Source: Ancistrus triradiatus
Taxonomy: Eukaryota > Chordata > Actinopteri > Siluriformes > Loricariidae
Direction of reading: 5' to 3'
Length of the DNA: 64,000 nucleotides
Assembly (NCBI GenBank): GCA_025084515.1
Contig: JAJAGP010000281.1
Span: 1 to 64,000, forward strand
Part shown: positions 54,766 to 64,000 of the stretch, one piece after another
Layout: every line of letters starts with the position of its first letter
Position numbering within the stretch: the stretch's first letter is position 1
Translations under genes and position numbers: made by a program
Notes under the pieces: generated by a model
Databases searched by the model: none
The model's input: the letters and a program-made list of their open reading frames with translations, nothing else
What the model was told of the DNA's origin: nothing

Positions 54766-55330
54766 CCAAACGCTTGGCTGGACAAATGCCAATGACCTTG
54801 GCACCGAGGTCGACCAAAGCGACCGTGGCGCAGACATAAGCAGTAGTGATTGCGGCGTGGGGATCGGCGGTAGCGATGGGATCAGTGCAAACGACCGTGG
54901 TGCAGGGGTCAGTGGAGCTTACTTGCTCAGGTACGGAGCTTATGGGCGCGGTGTAATCAGGGACAGAGCTTGGGGACACGACATGCTCAGGTACGGAGCT
55001 TACTTGCTCAGGTACAGAGCCCACGGCCACGGTGTGCACAGATACGGATCTTGGCAGTGCCAAATGCTCAGGCACAGGCCTAACATGCTCAGGTACGATG
55101 CTTGGGGGCCCGGTGTGCTCAGGTACGAAGCTGGGTGGCACTAAATGCTCAGGTACGGGGCTTACTTGCTCAGGTACAGAATGTTCCAGCCGGGAAGGAA
55201 ATGACATGCTGCTGGTAAGTCCCATCCTCTCCCTGGCCCGCCCCTTGAGGCGGGCTTCGGCCAATATGGCCAGGTCGAAGATGTCAGCAAGAGGGTTGTG
55301 AGAGGAAAGGGGGCCAGGAGAAAGAGGCAC
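54766..55330 (-). CDS. unrecognised frame with VPEH repeats
   Basis: A minus-strand frame (start codon 55330) reads LAILAEARLKGRARERMGLT and then proline-rich repeats built on VPEHLVPPS, VPEQVSP and similar. The DNA unit is a TGCTCAGGTACGG-type word about 30 bp apart. L2 insertion truncates it near 54765. The layout (short domain, then codon-phased repeats) recalls the two gag-only LTR elements, but no gag motif is visible. Function unknown. Confidence 0.4.
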
Positions 55331-55363
55331 ATGGCAATGAAGCAGCTTTCCCTTGCCTAGCGG

Positions 55364-55591
55364 CTAAACCCTAACCACCTTACCTCGAGCCTTGCAGCCC
55401 TTGCCATCTAGTGTCTGCTTGGAGAACATCCACACAGTACTGGGGGGTCCTAAAATCTTTCCTTTCTTTTGGTCTGCCTTAAATGTGGATACAAGCACTT
55501 GCATCGTTCTAATTACATCCGGGTTAAGGGTCCCCTCTATTGGACATGGTTGATCAATATCAGGCCAACGCTTATGCCGTTTCTCCGACAT
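55364..55591 (-). CDS. small unrecognised frame
   Basis: A 75-codon frame beginning MSEKRHKRWPDIDQPCPIEG, rich in Lys and Arg at its end. The sequence upstream continues past the inserted LTR element at 58615-58680 with another ATG-TCG-AAA start, so the original reading unit was split. It could be a retroelement leader or matrix-like protein. I do not recognise it. Confidence 0.35.
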   Translation of the reverse strand: MSEKRHKRWPDIDQPCPIEGTLNPDVIRTMQVLVSTFKADQKKGKILGPPSTVWMFSKQTLDGKGCKARGKVVRV

Positions 55592-55632
55592 CCTTCCGAT
55601 ACTTTTAACTAAAAGATTATTCTTCTGTACTA

Positions 55633-55637
55633 CATGA
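55633..55637. repeat. 5-bp target-site duplication CATGA, left
   Basis: It precedes TGTTAAGTCGGG and is matched at 58610-58614. Confidence 0.92.
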
Positions 55638-55925
55638 TGTTAAGTCGGGACCGTACAGGAGGGACGGAGACGAACGCAGATTCAATGTGAATAACCATAC
55701 TTAACTTTATTCAACAGTAACTAAATAGGGCATAAACATAAAGTCAACCTAGCTAGGACCCTGCCTAAATACAGGCTCGACCACCTGAAAGTCATCAGTA
55801 TGAGTGCCCTAGCTTCTCCCTCGAGTGCTCCACAGTCCGGTCGAGCACTAAACATGTCCCTGTCCAGATCGCCCCCAGGCGGCCAGGAGGAGCACATGAA
55901 GTCCAAGTCCCCGACGATCCATGAC
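55638..55925 (-). repeat. 3' LTR of element 2 (internally deleted)
   Basis: 288 bp. It matches both ends of the 58046-58609 LTR but lacks about 277 bp from the middle, including the TTAACACAACCGGGCTTT repeats and the transcript-start box. A plus-view TACCCCCCCCAAAGG next to it is the likely polypurine tract. Confidence 0.92.
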
Positions 55926-56769
55926 AGTACCCCCCCCAAAGGAGCCCAAGACGAAGCCAGGGCTCCTTAACAGGCCCCTCGGGCCCACTTGTCCTGTCAG
56001 GGGGCTTCCTCTCCAGGCGGAGCCTGGGGGGGAGTGTGGTAAACAGCCCGTTTTCAGCAACAGAGGCCCTCACCATACACACGGCCTCCTGCAGGTCCTC
56101 ACGGGAACACATGGCCTCCTGCAGGTCCTCTCTCGGCCACAAGGTCTCTGGCAAGGCCTCTCTCGGACACACAGCCTCTGCCAAGGCCTCTCTTGAACCC
56201 ATGGCCTCTGGCAAGGCCTTTCTTGAACACACGACCACTGGCAAGGCCTCTCTCAAACTCACAACCTCTGGCAAGGCCTCTCTCAAACTCACGGCCTCTG
56301 GCAACACCTCTCCCAAACTCACGGCCTCTGGCAAGGCCTCTCTCGATCTCCCGGCCTCTGGCAAGGCCTCTCTCGAACTCCCGGCCTCTGGCAAGGCCTC
56401 TCTTGAACTCCCGGCCTCTGGCAAGGCCTCTCTTGAACTCACGGCCTCTGGCAAGGCCTCTCTCGAACTTACGGCCTCTGGCAAGACCTCTCTCAAACTC
56501 ACGACCTCTGGCAAGGCCTCTCTCGAACTCACGACCTCTGGCAAGGCCTCTCTCGAACCCTCGGCCTCTGGCAAGGCCTCTCTCGAACTCACGGCCTCTC
56601 TCGGGGCAGGCACAAACACTCTCAGTTCGGGGACAGGAAACCCTGTCCTCAGCACGGCTACAAGATCAGTCACCCTCGGCACGGCTACTGGATTTGTCGC
56701 AGACCTTCTTGGCGCTGGATCTGGAGCAGACCTCCTCGACGCTGGATCTGGATATTGTCCATGGCGCAA
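55795..56769 (-). CDS. repeat-encoded protein segment of element 2
   Basis: A 324-codon open frame is built mainly of EAVSSREALP decapeptides. It has no recognised domain outside the repeats and ends inside the 3' LTR. It is probably the downstream part of the gag frame, now separated by frameshifts near 56800-56930. Predicted to be acidic and disordered. Independent expression is doubtful. Confidence 0.4.
   Translation of the reverse strand: MRHGQYPDPASRRSAPDPAPRRSATNPVAVPRVTDLVAVLRTGFPVPELRVFVPAPREAVSSREALPEAEGSREALPEVVSSREALPEVVSLREVLPEAVSSREALPEAVSSREALPEAGSSREALPEAGSSREALPEAGRSREALPEAVSLGEVLPEAVSLREALPEVVSLREALPVVVCSRKALPEAMGSREALAEAVCPREALPETLWPREDLQEAMCSREDLQEAVCMVRASVAENGLFTTLPPRLRLERKPPDRTSGPEGPVKEPWLRLGLLWGGYCHGSSGTWTSCAPPGRLGAIWTGTCLVLDRTVEHSREKLGHSY
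56080..56610. repeat. 30-bp minisatellite of element 2
   Basis: About 17 copies of GGCCTCTGGCAAGGCCTCTC plus TCGAACTCAC are present. On the minus strand each unit encodes EAVSSREALP (10 residues), with Ser/Gly/Leu/Arg variation at positions 3-5. Phase is kept through almost the whole block. Confidence 0.97.
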
Positions 56770-56928
56770 ATGTCCATAGCGCGGGAGTCACGCGTGCAGG
56801 TACCAAGTTTTTGTACAACAGTGGCTCAGATGCTGTTCAGACACAGATGCTCAGACACAACACCATGCAACACTATTGGCACTAGTGCGGAGCTAATGTG
56901 TTCTGAAACGATTAATTTACGCTAACGG

Positions 56929-57621
56929 TTAATTTACAAAACTAGCGTGTTTATACATAACATGACAAGACGCTCTCGGCTCTATAACTGAGCGAGCGAA
57001 TTCAGAAACACTATGGCAAGACGCTATCGGCTCATTAACTGAGCTAGCGAGTTCAGAAATACCACGACGAGAATCTATCAGCTCTACAACTGAGCTAGCA
57101 TGTTCAGAAACAGGACAACAAGAAGCTATCGGCTCTATACCTGAGCTATCTTGTTCAGAAACGGGGCAAAAAGAAGCTATCGGCTCTATAACTGAGCTAG
57201 TTTGTTCAGAAACTGGACAACGAGAAGCTATCGGCTCAATAACTGAGCTAACTTGTTCAAAAACAGGACAATGAGAATCTTTCGGCTCTATTACTGAGCT
57301 AGCTTGTTCAAAAACAGGACATTGAGAAGCTATCAGCTCTATAACTGAGCTAGCTTGTTCAGAAACAGGACAATGAGAAGCTATCGGCTCAATAACTGAG
57401 CTAGCGAGTTCAGAAACAGGACAATGAGAAGCTATCGGCTCAATAACTGAGCTAGCTTGTTCAGAAACACCTATATCCACCGCTATTGGCTCTAATTCTG
57501 AGCTAGTGTGGTCAGAAACTCTAATATCCACCGCCATCGGCTCTAATACGGAGTTAGCGTGGTCAAAAACACCATAAGACGCTCTCGGCTCATTTAATGA
57601 GCTAGCGTGTGCAGATTTCAC
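56929..57621 (-). CDS. repeat-encoded protein segment following gag in element 2
   Basis: A 230-codon open frame consists of the 17-residue repeat with Cys in most copies (HCPVSE). It begins two bases out of phase with the end of the gag frame, so one small indel near 57621 separates them. The intact phase across a dozen units implies the repeat was once translated. Confidence 0.5.
   Translation of the reverse strand: MKSAHASSLNEPRASYGVFDHANSVLEPMAVDIRVSDHTSSELEPIAVDIGVSEQASSVIEPIASHCPVSELASSVIEPIASHCPVSEQASSVIELIASQCPVFEQASSVIEPKDSHCPVFEQVSSVIEPIASRCPVSEQTSSVIEPIASFCPVSEQDSSGIEPIASCCPVSEHASSVVELIDSRRGISELASSVNEPIASCHSVSEFARSVIEPRASCHVMYKHASFVN
56940..57600. repeat. 51-bp minisatellite of element 2
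   Basis: About 12 copies of a 51-bp unit around TGAGCTAGCTTGTTCAGAAA are present, encoding 17 residues on the minus strand (EPIASHCPVSEQASSVI). Copies differ by 5-15 percent and keep length, with no frameshift across 690 bp. Confidence 0.97.
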
Positions 57622-58045
57622 CCTAGCAGGCTTAAATACAGGACTATTAGACGCAACACCTTCCGACTGCTGGTATGTTGGGGATCTTGTGTATGGCTAG
57701 CTAAAGCAGGCCGAATAGGGCGACTGGTGGACTCCTGTTTAGAGGTAGCAGGAAGACCAAACTTGTCCCACAGCTCACCAATGAGCTGGTCAGAAGTCCC
57801 CTCCAATAACCGGGACCAGTGGGTCTCTGCCCAGTCAAGCGCTGGTCCTGTAAGGCGCCAGTTCACAAACACGATGCGCTCCAACTCGGTGTAATGTGGG
57901 AACTGGCGTAGATAAACTGAGCACTGCCGAAAAAATTCCCCGCATTGACTGGGGTTACCGTTACATTTTTTCGGCAGCTCAGCTTGCGTTAACTGTACCG
58001 GGTTAACGCGAATACCTGCCGTCTCCTTTGTTTGGCGGAGTATTC
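57618..58045 (-). pseudogene. gag-like domain of element 2
   Basis: The frame reads CNGNPSQCGEFFRQCSVYLR, LERIVFVNWRLTGPALDWAE and LIGELWDKFGLPATSKQEST, a Ty3/gypsy Gag capsid pattern close to that of element 1. The expected start codon just after the primer site is lost (element 1 CAACATGG against CAAACAAAGG here). The only upstream ATG lies inside the LTR. It probably once encoded a particle-forming Gag. Confidence 0.75.
58034..58045 (-). promoter_or_regulatory. self-primer binding site of element 2
   Basis: The minus-strand leader GAATACTCCGCC follows the LTR directly. AATACTCCGC is the exact complement of GCGGAGTATT at 58423-58414 in the LTR. Confidence 0.7.
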
Positions 58046-58609
58046 TGTTACGTCGGGACCGTACAGGAGGGACGGAGCTGAACGCAGGTCCAATGTGAAT
58101 AACCATACTTAACTTTATTCAACAGTAACTAAATAGGTCATGAACATAAACTCAACCTGGCCTTTAAACAGCACGTTAACACAACCGGGTTTCAGACAGA
58201 ACGTTAACACAACCGGGCTTTTAGACAGAACGTTAACACGACCACCAGGCTTTTAGACTGAACGTTAACACAACCGGGCTTTACCGCAAAGAAACAACAC
58301 AAGAGCAGGCTTACCGGAGAACTCGGGCACAGGACGCGGGGGTAGCGTGAACAAAAATCGCGGAAACCGCAGCGACAACCGACGTAACAGACCAAAGGAA
58401 CATATTCCACAGTAATACTCCGCACTGAGGGAGAGCTAGGACCCTGCCTAAATACAGACTCGACCACCTGAAAGTCATCAGTATGAGTGCCCTAGCTTCT
58501 CCCTCGAGTGCTAAACAGTCCGGTGGAGCACGAAACATGTCCCTGTCTGGATCGCCACCAGGCAGCCAGGAGGAGCACATGAAGTCCAAGTCCCCGGCGA
58601 TCCGTGACA
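58046..58609 (-). repeat. 5' LTR of element 2
   Basis: 564 bp. It contains five diverged copies of an ACGTTAACACAACCGGGCTT-type unit (58165-58310), the promoter, and AATAAAGTT on the minus strand near 58115. Confidence 0.93.
58414..58455 (-). promoter_or_regulatory. LTR core promoter of element 2
   Basis: TATTTAGG at 58454 lies 31 bp before GCGGAGTATT at 58423, which is complementary to the primer site. Confidence 0.6.
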
Positions 58610-58614
58610 CATGA
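58610..58614. repeat. 5-bp target-site duplication CATGA, right
   Basis: It pairs with 55633-55637. Confidence 0.92.
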
Positions 58615-59559
58615 ACTGGAGTAATTACTCTCAAAACCTTTAGTGTCCTTTTTCGACATTGTAATAGCTCTCCATTTTAGTTTTGTTCTAAACTACTATT
58701 TTACCACAGTCAATAAAAATAAAATAGATTTGCCAACTCAAGAGGAATCGAAAACTTATTAAAGTAATAGCAAGTCACAACAATAAATCCACCTATAATA
58801 TTAACCAAACACAGAAATAATGCATCCAATTGCAAGTAAAAGTTACTAAAATAACCAGTAAATAAAAGCAACTGCAATCCCTCAGAAAATTAAAACCATG
58901 TGCTCCTGCAAGGGACAAACTATCACCAATTGTATTCCTATTTGCAGCAAAACAATCACCTATTTAACACACAATGCTCCATTCACCTCAAATGATCAAT
59001 TTCCCAACACAGCTCAAATCAGAATAAACCATGCTCAGACAATAAAATTCACATTCGCAGCTCTCAGCAGAAGTTAAATCAAATAATCATTGTCCCTAAA
59101 TTAATAAGCACTTTAACTGGTCAGTCTGTTTCCAAGCCTCTCTTTCAAATTAAATATTCTTATAATGGCCTATAAGTAAGAACAGACTAAATGGTTATAA
59201 TGGTTATAACTCAGGATACATGCAGGTATTAAGTAAAAGAATTTGTGGATAAAACTGCACTGACCTTGTTCAGACAGATTCAACAGCTGGACACAGGGGC
59301 ATCAGCAACCTTCAATCCACGTGATGCACTGGCCAGTCGCCTGCTCATCTGGCTCCTCCCGCTTTTTTCCTCCCCAACTCTCGCACACCATACATACATA
59401 CAATAAGAAACACATGAGACGTCAATATCTTGTAAGCTCACAAGGTCCTTATAACATCACAATGAGCGGTTCAATATAGTTTTATGCCCTTTATACAACA
59501 GCACTTGCTTAATTTTCAACTACAACAAATGTATTACTCCTTTAAACACCAAGTTGTAA
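58615..59559. other. no recognisable feature
   Basis: AT-rich sequence with no frames of note. The first 70 bp continue the unknown frame split by element 2. Confidence 0.45.
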
Positions 59560-59575
59560 TTTCATACTATACATA
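59560..59575. repeat. 16-bp target-site duplication, left
   Basis: TTTCATACTATACATA, matched exactly at 62702-62717. Confidence 0.93.
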
Positions 59576-62500
59576 CATCTTTCTTCTTCTTCTTTCGGCT
59601 TCTCCCTTTATCAGGGGTCACCACAGCGAGTTAAACGTTTCCACCTCACCCTGTCCTCCACGTCCTCTACTGTCACCCCAACTCCCTGCATATCTTCATT
59701 TACCACTACCAAATAACTCCTCTTTGGTCTTCCTCTCCGTCTCTTGCCTGGCAGCTCCATCGCCAACATCCTCCTACCAATATATCCACTCTCCCTCCTC
59801 TGCACATGTCCAAAACCATCTCAGTCTTCCACTCTCGAATTTTGTCTCCAATTTTCCCAACCTGTGCTTCGCCTCTGATGATCTCATTCCTAATCCTGTC
59901 CACCCTAGACACTCCTAAAGAGAACCTCAACATCTTAAGTTCTGCTTCCTGTCTCTTTGTCAGTGCCACGGTCTCTAACCCATACAACAAGGCTGGTATC
60001 ACTACTCTATTATAAATCTTTCCTTTCACTTTTGCTGTGACCCTTTTGTCACACAGCACTCCTGACACTCTTCTCCACCCACTCCATCCTGCCTGTACTC
60101 TCTTCTTTACCTCCTTTCCGCACTCCCCATTCCTTGGACAGTCGATCCCAAGTACCTGAACTCCTGTACCTTTGTGACCACTGATCCCTGTAGCCTGACT
60201 GTTCCACCTGCCTCCCTTTCATTTACACACATGTATTCTGTCTTACTACAGTTGACTTTCATTCCTCTCCTTCCAGATTATACCTCCAACTCTCCAAGTT
60301 CTCTTCTACCTGTTCCCTGTTCTCACTACAGATCACAATGTCGTCTGCAAACATCATAGGTCCACGGCGATTCCTGTCTGACCTCATCTGTTAGTCTGTC
60401 CATCACCAAAGCACATAAGAAGGGATTCAGGCCGATCCTTGATGCAGTCCCACCTCTACCTTGAAGCTATCTGTCACTCTACAGCACATCTCACCGCTGT
60501 CACGCTGTTATCCATACATTCCTGCACTAATCTAACGTATTTTTCAGCCACTCGAGACTTCCTCATACACCACCACAGTTCCTCCCTTGGCACCCTGTCA
60601 TAAGCTTTCTCCAAATCCACAAAGACGCAGTGTAGTAGCTCTTTCTGACCATCTCTATACTTCTCCATCAGCAGTCTCAAAGCAAAAATCGCATCCATGG
60701 TGCTCTTCCTTGGCATGAAACCATACTGTTGTTTCACACACTGGTCACCTCCTGTCTGAGCCTAGCTTCCACAACTCTCTCCCAATCTTCATTGTGTGGG
60801 CTCATCAACTTTATGCCCCTGTAGAGCCACAACTCTTACATCACCCTTCTGGCTTAAAAAATTGGTACAAATAAACTTTTTCTCCATTCCTCCAGCATAC
60901 TCTCATTCACCAAATTCCATTGAATAATCTAGTCAATCAACACACACCACTCCCAGCTCTCCTAGACTTTTCCATACCTCAACCATCAGGTCCCACTGCC
61001 TTTCCGATCTTCATCCTTTTCAAAGCTTTCCTCACTTCTTCCTCGCTAATCTTTGCTACAACCTGTTCCACAATTTCTACACAAACCATCCAGCCTTCTT
61101 TTCCCATTCATTTTCTACATTCATCAACTCCTCAAATACTCCTTCCATCTTTCCCTCACCCTCTCCTCACCTGACAGTACATTTCCATTTCTATCCTTGA
61201 TCACCCTGACATGCTGCACATCCTTTCCAGCTCTATCGCTCTGTCTCGCCAGCAAATACAACTCCTTCTCTCCTTCCCTACTGTCTAACCTTTCATATAA
61301 CTCATCGTCGGCCTTCTGCTTGGCCTTTGCTACCTCCCCTCTTTCCCTTTGCCGCATCTCCCTTGTACTCCTGCCTACTCTCATTTCTTCTTTGCTGACC
61401 TCTTTCTCTGAATAACCTCCTGCACTTCCTCGTTCCACCACCAGGTTTCCTTTTCAATCCTTTGCCTGTCCAGAAGACACACTCAGTACTTTTCTACCTG
61501 TCTGTCTAATTACTGTTTTGCTGCTACTACCCAGTCGTCCTGGGAGCTCTTTCCTATCACCCAAAGCCTTTCTCAGCTCCTCTCTGAACTCCTTACAACA
61601 ATTCTTCCTTTCTCAACTTCCCACCATTTGGGTCCTCTGCTCTGCCTTTGTCCTCTTCCTCTTCCTAACCACCAGGAGCCATCCTGCCCACCACCATCCG
61701 TTGCTGCCTAGCTACACTCTCCCCTGCCACAATCAACCAATCTCTTTTAAGCAACATCTTCTACATAGGATGTAGTCTACCTGTGTGCTCCTCCCTCCAC
61801 TCTTATAAGTCACCCTATGCTCCTCCTTCTTTTGGAAATATGTGTTAACCACAGCCATTTCCATCCTCTTTGCCAAAATCCACCACCATCTATCCTTCTA
61901 GGTTCCTATCCTTAACACCAAACCTGCCCATCACTTCCTCATCTCATCATTACCTTTATTACCTTCACCAACATGACCATTGAAATCTGCACCAATCACC
62001 AGTCTCTCCTCCCTGGGAATGCTCTCAACCACTTCATCTAACTCCCCCCAGAATCTCTCTTTCTCCTCTAATTCACAGCCAACTGTGGTACATAGCCACT
62101 AACAACATTTACCATGACACCCTCAATTTCCAGCTTCAGACATATTATCCTATCTGACAACCTTTTTCACCTCACGACATTCTTTACATAGTCCTCCTTC
62201 AAGACCACAACCACACCAACTCCATTTCTCTTCCTATCCCACCATGGTAGAACAGTTTAAACCCTGCAACCATCGAGCCTTGCTACCCTTCCACTTTGTC
62301 TCCTGCACACACAAAACATCAACCTTTCTCCTCTGCATCATACAGCCAGCTCTCTACCTTTCCCTGTCATGGTCCATACATTTAGGGTTGCTACCCTCAG
62401 TGCTATATTCTGGCCCCTCCTGATTTCTCTCTCTGTGTCCTCACACACTTCCCTCCTCTTCGTCTTCGGCAAAACAGTAGTCCAATTTCCCGCTGGTACC

Positions 62501-62701
62501 CTGTTTGCTACCAGTACAGTGGCGGTCATTGTTAACCCGGGCCGTGAACCGATCCGGTCCTATGGTGAAATTATTATGAACTCGCATTACTTTATTTGGA
62601 AAATGTTTTACACCAGATGCCCTTCTTGACGCAACCCTCACCATTTATCCGGGCTTGGGACCGGCACTAGAAATACCCTGCCTGAGCAATCTAGCGGCTG
62701 G
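59576..62701 (-). mobile_element. RTE-clade LINE, near full length
   Basis: The element is 3.1 kb, flanked by a perfect 16-bp duplication. Its 3' end on the minus strand is a GAAGAAGAA-type short repeat after GGGAGAAGCCGAAAG. The compact size, single main ORF and simple-repeat tail fit RTE elements. The intact duplication makes it one of the younger insertions here, although the ORF is already broken. Confidence 0.92.
59611..62530 (-). pseudogene. RTE ORF (endonuclease-reverse transcriptase), broken
   Basis: Endonuclease start: IALRVATLNVWTMTGKGREL near 62400, with active-site pieces downstream. Then ELYLLARQSDRAGKDVQHVR (61124-61441), RT motifs KQQYGFMPRKSTMDAIFALR and CVFVDLEKAYDRVPREELWW (60474-60737), catalytic FADD at 60351-60340, and a C-terminal part with VIPALLYGLETVALTKRQEA and KRRRGRPKRSYL. 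Stops and shifts separate these blocks. All core motifs remain recognisable. Confidence 0.9.
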
Positions 62702-62717
62702 TTTCATACTATACATA
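62702..62717. repeat. 16-bp target-site duplication, right
   Basis: Exact match to 59560-59575. Confidence 0.93.
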
Positions 62718-63365
62718 ATTAGAATCAAAAATTTTATTTTAATTCATCTTAAATCTTCTAACCGATACTAATCTCTCTCTTTCTCTCCAAAAAAACAAAC
62801 GTCCTTCTTATGGGCTTTATAAGAATTATTCAATGTAAACTGTACTCTGAAAAAGAGGCTCAAAAATGCTATCAAGTCAAAATCCCCTTCAAAGGCTCAT
62901 AAAGTTAATCCACATTTGTTTTTTTTTTTATTATTTTAAAAAGTCCCCATTGCTAGGGCTCACAGTTTTATTCATTAACTTTTGTTCAAAAAAGTCCTCT
63001 TACCGAGACTGATATATTTATCAGATTAAACACACACACACACACACACACCAAATAAATCCTCTGATAAGCAGAGTCATAAACTCACACAAACTCACAA
63101 AATACACAGCAAATTCAACATCATTCCAGAAACACCAACAACATCCAACCTCAAATTCTCAAAGTCGACTCATTCACACATTACCTATAGCATGAATGCT
63201 TTTTCTGCTGCTCCATTTTTCTCTCTTTATTATCCTTTATCTATCTTATGCTACCTTAAGGTGTAGAGATTACATGAAAGCTGCATCACAACTCATCCGT
63301 CGATGAATTTCTGAGTGGGAACTTCTCAATTAAAACCTTTGTTCTACACCTTCAGCTCCCTAGGA
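62718..63365. other. no recognisable feature except a microsatellite
   Basis: AT-rich sequence with a (CA)n tract at 63031-63050. I recognise no element. Confidence 0.5.
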
Positions 63366-63367
63366 AC

Positions 63368-64000
63368 CGACCTGGGTGAACTCTTAGCGTTTTACAATCC
63401 AACTCATCTACTTCGTTCGCAGGGTGCAGGACTTCTTTTAGTTCCTAGAATTAAAAAAGTCACAGCCGGGGGAAAGGCATTCTCATACATGGCCCCCCAA
63501 CTATGGAATAAACTTCCCACTTTCGTTCGAGATTCAGACACTCTCCAAAGTTTTAAGTCTAGGATAAAGACATACCCATTTACAACAGGCTTTTGACTAG
63601 ATTTTAGACCAGGATGCATGGCTTGGGTCACTGGGGGTCGGAGTCTGGAGTCATGTCTGGCCTGCCTGCCTTGTCCGCTAGCTGGGAGTGTCGAGTGGGC
63701 GGGTCTGGCTGAACTGGGCTTCGGTCCTCGTGATCTTGACTCATGCATCCTTGCCTTAGAATAAGGGCAGAGCTGGGGGGTTCATAGTCAAAGAGTCTTA
63801 TGGTGATCAGAGACGTTGGGGGTTGCTGTCTTCTGCCTCCCGTGGGGTGCACCAATGTCTCATGTGATCCCTCTTGGCTGTGTTTTCCTACCAGTTCTCC
63901 TCTTTCTAGCTATGCTGCTATAGCTAATGCTGCCGGGGTCTCATGCTACACTTGGCATCAGTGATTGACATGGCATCAGTGATTGTTAATAGACACTGTG
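63368..64000 (+). mobile_element. L2-clade LINE 3' end, running off the window
   Basis: It begins in the last 75 codons of ORF2 (GELLAFYNPTHLLRSQGAGL) and keeps an intact frame through YMAPQLWNKLPTFVRDSDTL to the natural stop at 63596. The 3' UTR follows and leaves the window at TTGTTAATAGACACTGTG. It is the cleanest L2 C-terminus here. Confidence 0.9.

Larger units (their letters stand above)
55638..58609 (-). mobile_element. gag-only LTR retrotransposon 2 with codon-phased minisatellites
   Basis: Direct LTRs and a perfect CATGA duplication bound it. On the minus strand: 5' LTR, self-primer leader, gag-like domain, a 51-bp repeat block, a 30-bp repeat block, a G-rich polypurine-like tract, 3' LTR. 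No pol motifs are present. Its leader (CGCCAAACAAAGGAGACGGC) matches that of element 1 (CGCCAACATGGAGACGGC), so the two are related. Confidence 0.92.

Noticed and set aside
56036..56885. Plus-strand frames of 230-247 codons with Ser/Leu-rich repeats
   Set aside because: They are antisense shadows of the 30-bp minisatellite in element 2.

Overview
The window looks like teleost fish nuclear DNA made almost entirely of transposable elements stacked inside one another. Every recognisable reading frame belongs to a mobile element. These are Tc1/mariner, piggyBac, L2-clade, L1, RTE and a Jockey/I-like LINE, several Ty3/gypsy (Tf1/sushi-type) LTR elements and one retrovirus-like endogenous element. 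I see no convincing host exon, tRNA gene or rRNA. This mix of families, together with (CA)n and (AAT)n microsatellites, is typical of fishes. The density of nested, broken copies suggests a low-recombination or heterochromatic region (inference).

Layout. 1-5.2 kb: two Tc1 families, a candidate solo LTR, ends of a DNA transposon, and LTR-like inverted arms. 5.5-14.05 kb: LINE fragments, then a textbook nest. An L2 copy is split by a piggyBac element (7566-13951, TTAA duplicated), and the piggyBac transposase is split by a gag-only LTR retrotransposon (8396-12842, AGATT duplicated) whose interior is about 2.9 kb of codon-phased minisatellite. 14-25 kb: LTR remnants, L2 copies, an L1 3' end, a Tc1 tail and a Jockey/I-like LINE. 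25-28 kb: a deletion-derivative LTR element (CAATA duplicated) inside an AT-rich palindromic repeat that also carries TTAGGG runs. 28.3-31.1 kb: an endogenous retrovirus remnant (gag, protease, start of RT). 31.66-37.2 kb: one Tc1 copy broken apart by gypsy pol, an LTR with a tRNA-like segment, and an L2 tail. 38.25-38.78 kb: a MITE. 39.25-48.17 kb: a Ty3/gypsy element whose 5' LTR is split by a 5.7-kb, near full-length L2. 50.2-54.8 kb: a second long L2 on the other strand. 54.8-58.6 kb: unknown repeat-bearing reading frames plus a second gag-only, minisatellite-bearing LTR element (CATGA duplicated). 59.58-62.70 kb: a near full-length RTE LINE with a 16-bp target duplication. The window ends in another L2 3' region.

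The most unusual theme is a recurring architecture: gypsy-type elements that keep LTRs and a gag-like domain but have no pol, with the space filled by 27-, 30- or 51-bp tandem units. Every unit is a multiple of three, so gag reads on into a long repetitive protein. These two elements and the 39-48 kb gypsy share a recognisable start grammar: a TATA-like box, then 31 bp downstream a GGCG/GCGG transcript start, complementary to 9-10 nt directly after the LTR. This is the layout expected for Tf1/sushi-style self-priming. Some gag-only elements could therefore be mobilised in trans by pol-bearing relatives (inference).
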